Below are positions 59,101 to 64,000 of a stretch of 64,000 nt of DNA, one piece after another; the first letter of the stretch is position 1; the number at the start of each line of letters is the position of its first letter. The stretch comes from Panagrolaimus kolymaensis (taxonomy: Eukaryota; Nematoda; Chromadorea; Rhabditida; Panagrolaimidae), in NCBI GenBank assembly GCA_028622995.1, contig JAJQJQ010000004.1:9238001-9302000 (forward strand), written 5' to 3'. Made by a program: the position numbers and the translations under genes. The notes beneath the pieces were generated by a model. That model was given only the letters and a program-made list of their open reading frames with translations. It searched no databases and was not told the DNA's origin.

Positions 59101-62100
59101 TCTTCCCCATTTTTTCTATATATTTTTTAAGTTACTCCAACAACAACTACTACTCCCCGCTTGCTTGCTTGCTATTTGAGCTTTTTAAAACTAAAAAATA
59201 AAAATAAAATAAAAAAAGCTAACCAAAAAAGGAAAGAAGAAAAAAACGTGGAAATGCCACCCAAAAAAAAAACTCAGGCCACAAAGCACAAATTCAAATT
59301 TATGGGTATGTATGTGTTTGTGCATGCATATGCATCTGTGTGCGCCATTTGCTGAAGCAGTAAGTGCCATTTTTGCCTTTGCCTTTTTTAGTTAGTTGTT
59401 AGTTAGTTGCTGTTGTTATTGGGACGCGCCATTGACGCACGAAGAAATAAAAAAACCTCCTTTTTTCTTTTCCCAAAAAAATAAAAATAAAAAAAGGATG
59501 AAAGAAGCGTGTCTTTTTTTTACAATTTGAAGCAAAAAAATAAAATATATTGGCAACCATTTTTTCTTCTTCTTGTTTCCACTTTCTCATATTTTTCCAG
59601 AAAAAAAAATTGATTTTATGCTTTCATTTTCCCAATATTTTTTATAGAAAAGGTTACAAACTCCCGAAGTGGAAGCAATATGAGTCGGCGAGCGAGTCTC
59701 ATAAAGGAAAAAAACTATAGGTTACTAACTTTTCATAAGCAAAATCTTGGCAGTTTATGCTTCAAATTTTACTTTTCAATTAAAATTCATTAAAAATTAA
59801 TCCCAAAAATAAAGTTTACTAAGCAACAGCGCAACTTTCACGAAAGCTAATTTTTCTTGTTGTTGCTTGATTACCTAATTGGCACTTTGATTATTTTTTT
59901 GGCATCCTTCCTTCATCATTAAGTTTTTTTACTTTTCCCATTTTCTTTTTCTAAAGCTTTTCAAAATTAGAAGAAAAAGAAGAAATGATTTTATGCTGCT
60001 TCCCTCTATTTTTTCTTCAAATACATATATATTTTTAAGAAAAGAAGTCCAGAACCATCCATGAGGCCATTGATGAGAATATTTTTGCCTTAAAGAAAAA
60101 AAAGCAATAATAGAAAAAAATAAAAATATATGACTCTTTTTCCTTTCTTTTTTTTGGCTTTAACCCCTTTCTTTCTTTCATGCTTATTATTTTCTTCTTT
60201 CTTTTGATGGTTAAAGAATGGTGGTTTCTTTCCTGTCAATCACATATTAAAATTTTTTCCTTTAAAATAAATAAAAAGCTTTGTATTTTATTGGAAAAAA
60301 ATTTGAGGTTTGCTTTTTTTAATGCTGCTGATTTTATTCCTTTTTTTGTTGTTGTGTCAGAGTAGTGTTAAAAAAAATTAAGGATGAATCATGCTGGCGA
60401 TGATTTTTTTCTGTGCTTTGATTTCGAAACGTTTTTGCTGTATTTGAAAAAATGGTCGTTTCTCTCCTTTTTTTTGTTTTCTTCTTTAAATTTAGTCTTG
60501 TGATTTTTTACTTTTCACTGATCTTGAGAGAGAAAAACTTTTGGTAAATTTTTATAGAATAATAAACAACCAAAATTATTGTTGATCGTTATTTTACATT
60601 TAAAAAATATTTATTAAAAATGTTACAAATCCACGTCTTTTCATCCCACAAAAAAATAGTTTTGAATCCTTGACTTCCTCATCCAAAAAATAAATCCGTG
60701 TAGGTTTTCTTCTTCGCCTTTATCTTCTTCTCAAACTTTTTTTTAAATATTTACATCCAAAATCCGAAACCAAATATTAAAAAAATTGCTAAGCTTTTTT
60801 GCCTTTTGTCCTCCTTTTTTGAACAACTCAAGCAAGAGAGAGAGATCAATAATATTCTTCTTCTCCACTCTCCTTCTCTCTATCTCTCTCCCTTTTTTAG
60901 TTGCTTGTTTCCACAACAAAAAGAAAAAAAGATGGACGACAAAAACGAAACAAAAAAGGAGCGAGGCCACATTGCATCCTTTCTTCCATCGTTTGCTTGC
61001 TTTCTCTCTCTCACATTTATTCTATGTATGTGTTTTTTATTTTATTACTATTTTTTAACCAAAAAAAGGCTTCGCTATTATTTACTATAGCAATTTGCAA
61101 TTGCTTTACAACTACCAAAAAAACAACGACGAAAAAATAAATAAATGATTTGCCCACAAAAAAAAACCAGTTGGTTCTTCTTGGCATTTTGCGTCTCTGC
61201 GTCCAAACTGCGCCCAATAAAAAAACTTCCAACAAAAATTTTTTCTTTCTTCCGCGCTCTTCCTTTTCTCTTCTTCTCTCTAACTTTTTTTGTTGCTAAA
61301 AAAAAAACAAAGTTTTGAACTAATATTTTTTTCTCCTTCCTCGTTATTATTAATAATTCCAATGATGTTTGATGTTTTGGATGAAACAAATAAAAAATAT
61401 TGCGAGAAAGAATTCATGTTTTTGTTTTTCTTCCCTGTTCGCGTCCTCCATTTTTTGTTTTGTTTGGGTTTTGAGCAATTTTTATTGATTTCACATTTTT
61501 TCGTTGTTGAAGAAACAAACATAGACAACAGCGCTTTTTTTCCATGCTTATGAGTTTTGTTTGCCTTTTTAAAAGATCCATAAAAAGTTATTTTTTCTTG
61601 CTTCATTGCTTTATTGTTTGATGTTAATCGTCGCTGCATTGAGTTTAGTTGCTTACTTGTGATTATGTGTGCTTTCTTAGAAAATGGTTTCGTTTTTTTC
61701 ATCCTCCGCGGCTTTTAGTAGCTTTACTTCTTCGAATTCAATAGGAATAGCCGAAACATGGATTTTTGGGGTTAAAAATAGAGGGAGATAATCAATAGTT
61801 AGTTACTGAAGGTTATTTGTATGACCTTATTGCGCAGCTTTAACTCATCCATTTCCTTTGATTCTCGAGTTTATGCTTGCTTTTTGAAAACTCCTATAGC
61901 TACTCATGAGGCTTAACTACCTTTTTAAAAGTTAAAACTGAACACAATTTACCCTTTTTGTATCTCATATTTCCGGTTAATTGCTGACGCGTGTGTGTTT
62001 CTTTCCTTTTACGTTGCTTCTTTGTTCGCGAAAAATAAAATGAACTTTGCATTATTCCCTTTTCTCATTCACGTCATTCATTTTCTTCTTCTCTTTCCCT

Positions 62101-62391
62101 TGCGTTTTACTAAAAGCTTTATTATGCCACATTGACAACATTGCTATTCTACTGACTAAAAACCCACCATAAAACTTACTCCATCCATCTGTGTATGTTT
62201 TTTATATATTCCATTCGTGTTGCGTGTGTTTCGTGTTGTTATTCAACCTAATTGCATTAACTTGTTTTCATTTTATTCATTGTTTAATCAAAAATTCCAT
62301 TTTTAGGTGTCAAACATACATCATCGATTAATATATTCTCTTGGAATATTTTCAACTCAACTTGATTCAATTTTGAAAACCAATATTAACA
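56191..62391. other. Intergenic region upstream of EHBP1 and synaptobrevin
   Basis: Six kilobases of AT-rich DNA lying between two divergent genes, so it should hold both promoters. It has CT/GA-rich tracts (about 60,830-60,890), TG-rich runs, and many T runs. One odd open frame at 58.5 kb is listed separately. A TTTTTAG at about 62301-62307 upstream of synaptobrevin may be a 5' UTR or spliced-leader acceptor. No RNA gene recognised. Confidence 0.4.
58501..58710 (+). pseudogene. Possible exon relic of an unknown protein
   Basis: A + frame open from about 58492 to the TGA at 58708-58710 reads KKVDLVVENIGENFIKKSLA, then VNDDQFGDRYRYVEETSMEV and HPKCYELSIKRGYQ. Codon use and amino-acid mix look protein-like rather than homopolymer-driven, unlike other frames in this spacer. 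It has no ATG and no clear upstream acceptor (an AG in AAAAGG at 58508-58510 is weak). It could be the last exon of an undetected gene or a decayed copy. I do not recognise the family. Confidence 0.3.
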
Positions 62392-62863
62392 ATGGAAGGT
62401 GGACCTGATGGACAACAAGGTGGTGGAGCACCTGGACAAAGTGGACCTCGACCATCCAATAAACGATTACAACAAACTCAAGCGCAAGTGGATGAAGTCG
62501 TTGGAATTATGAAGGTCAATGTTGAAAAGGTTCTCGAACGTGATTCAAAGCTCTCACAACTCGATGATCGTGCTGATGCTCTTCAGGTATGTTACTTTTT
62601 TCATGAATAATTTGGAGGAAATGGCAGTTATGTTCATTAGCTTGACACTATTTTGGAACTTTTCTGCCGCTTCTCTTACATACATTTTTACTTTCTTTGA
62701 TCTAATTTCTTTCTTTTTTTAGGAAGGTGCTTCTCAATTTGAAAAATCTGCTGCAACATTGAAACGAAAGTACTGGTGGAAGAACATCAAAATGATTATT
62801 ATTATGTGCGCCATCGTTGTCCTTCTCGTCATTATCATCGTAATCTGGGCTGGTGGAAAGTAA
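62392..62863 (+). CDS. snb-1: Synaptobrevin / VAMP (R-SNARE)
   Basis: Vesicle SNARE for synaptic and other exocytosis, pairing with syntaxin and SNAP-25. Two exons, 62392-62586 and 62723-62863, give 111 residues, the size of nematode synaptobrevin. Gly/Pro-rich N-terminus, then the SNARE helix (about 25-85) with the zero-layer arginine in [20 protein letters not shown] (Arg about 50), the juxtamembrane [10 protein letters not shown], and a C-terminal anchor ([20 protein letters not shown]) with two or three lumenal residues. The intron lies right after ADALQ, as in animal VAMPs. Followed at 381 bp by a second SNARE gene on the same strand. Confidence 0.96.
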
Positions 62864-63244
62864 GAAGATTCAAGCAACAACCATCAACAAAAGTCAACAT
62901 CGTCATGAAATATTTCCTCTGTTTATTTTATAAAAAGCCTGTTGTATTTCTTACTCTGTACCTTTTTCCCATTTTTCTTTTTGTCACTTGGCTTTTTGCT
63001 TAATATTATATATTTATTCCTTCTTCCTTTTTTGTCTCTGTGTATTATCTTCGTATTTTGTAAAATTATATATATTCTTATGAAAAGAATGTCAGTTTGA
63101 TGTTAAGAGTAAAGTTGTGATTTCTATGAGTTTATACAGTTGTTTGTAACACTCAGTTGAAATATCTTTGATAGTTTTATTTTTGAAAAGTAATAATAAA
63201 ATTGATGATAATCTCTCTGTAGGAAAGCAAGCAATTGAATCAAA
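62864..63244 (+). promoter_or_regulatory. Intercistronic region of a candidate SNARE operon
   Basis: An AATAAA (about 63195-63200) is followed closely by CTCTCTGTAG (AG at 63221-63222), an acceptor-like site 22 nt before the syntaxin 18 ATG. A polyadenylation signal for the upstream gene just ahead of a trans-splice acceptor for the downstream gene is what nematode operons look like. Spliced-leader use itself cannot be seen in DNA. Confidence 0.5.
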
Positions 63245-64000
63245 ATGGCAATCACGGATAATACAGCTCTCTTAAGAGCTCGGTGCAAAATGATTAAAAC
63301 TCGTCAAAATGCTTTAAAATCAAAAGAACGAAAGGGTAAGCAACATTTGTTCGTGGGTTTTATGGTTATGGGAAGCTGGTTTTGTTTCATTTGAGAAAGG
63401 AGATTTTGCTTTATCTTGAGAATTGAAAGTTAATAATGGCTGCTAAACCACTTCTTTTTTGCTTTCAAATATTAGTAAAATGACGAATCTTTGTTTATGT
63501 AAACGTTGTCAATGATAATGAATGCGATAAGCGAAGCATAAAAGCGTTGTGCCATTTTCTTTTATTATTTGTTAGCCACCTAAAGCTTCCCAACATCTTC
63601 TTACTCTTGCTTTTATTTACTATGATTCTAATCGTTCAATTTTTAGATGTACCTGAACCAATTCCACCAAGTCCATCTGAAGCTCCAACGCCATTCAAGC
63701 TGATGGAGAATTCAAGAAACTTTCGATTATATGCTTTAGAAGCTCGCGATATCCTTCGAAACATAACTGAACTTCGAAACTTGGTGTTATCAAAACGACG
63801 TGATTATCTTCTTTGCAGTGGTGGAAAAAGCTTTTCAGCTTATGGACATTCAAATTTTATATCTGATTATGATCGACGACAATTTGATGCTGATTCTGGT
63901 AAGCATGTTTATAATGATATCCTTTTGCTCATGCATCGCTAATTCTCTCATCAGAAGTGTGAATGATGTTTGATTGTGTTGCAGTAGCTTATGAAGTTAA
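63245..64000 (+). CDS. syx-18: Syntaxin 18 (ER Q-SNARE), N-terminal part, cut by window end
   Basis: SNARE of the endoplasmic reticulum that receives Golgi-to-ER transport vesicles. Exons seen: 63245-63335, 63647-63898 and 63985 to beyond the window. The N-terminus MAITDNTALLRARCKMIKTR matches the Sly1/tether-binding peptide of syntaxin 18 (MAVDITLLFRASVKTVKTR in human, from memory), and the second exon has ALEARDILRNITELRNLVLS and KRRDYLL matching the start of the Habc-type region. The SNARE helix and membrane anchor lie outside the window. The 312-nt intron 1 has standard sites. Confidence 0.82.

Overview
The window is nuclear DNA of an animal, almost certainly a nematode. It is strongly AT-rich. 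Many introns are only about 45-60 nt, with GTAAG donors and TTTTCAG or TTTTTAG acceptors. Several start codons sit a few bases after an orphan acceptor-like AG, as expected for spliced-leader addition. The protein set (synaptobrevin, syntaxin 18, RasGRP/RGEF-1, EHBP1, cytosolic MDH, otubain, DLD) is typical of worms. I cannot name the species.

Layout. 0.9-2.6 kb (+): cytosolic malate dehydrogenase. 3.2-3.6 kb (+): a small one-pass membrane protein. 4.1-6.9 kb (+): three tandem copies of an unrecognised four-helix membrane protein; copy 1 has an unresolved exon junction and copy 3 has a lost ancestral splice acceptor. 7.3-17.4 kb (-): a gamma-glutamyltransferase with very long introns. 18.9-20.5 kb (+): an unusual ZnF-UBP plus otubain fusion. 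20.8-21.2 kb (-): a small secreted peptide. 21.8-23.6 kb (-): a CK1/TTBK-type pseudokinase. 24.0-25.7 kb (+): dihydrolipoyl dehydrogenase. 26.7-37.4 kb (-): RasGRP (REM, CDC25, EF-hands, C1), with a secreted proline-rich gene nested on the other strand in one intron. 37.4-46.7 kb: AT-rich DNA, probably 5' intron(s) of RasGRP in its lower part. 46.7-48.4 kb (+) and 49.9-56.2 kb (-): a short and a full-length EHBP1 paralogue with their 3' ends facing. 56.2-62.4 kb: intergenic. 62.4-64.0 kb (+): synaptobrevin followed at 381 bp by syntaxin 18 (cut by the window end), a candidate operon.

Three mobile elements are defined by their ends: a GC-rich hAT-like MITE (31,920-32,385, 8-bp target duplication), a second hAT-like element (48,897-49,632, 8-bp duplication), and a 373-bp near-perfect palindrome (36,820-37,192) with 158-bp identical arms.

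The most striking unexplained signal is a short oriented motif, AAACTG or its complement CAGTTT, scattered every 30-120 bp through the introns of just two genes. In the GGT gene (7.0-17.2 kb) the + strand carries CAGTTT/A; in the RasGRP gene (26.6-44.3 kb) the + strand carries AAACTG. Each array is almost pure in orientation, stops near the ends of its gene, and has a copy even in the smallest introns, yet the neighbouring genes lack it. Gene models below were built by hand from frame, phase and splice sites; in all multi-exon models except membrane-protein copy 1 the exon lengths sum to whole codons.
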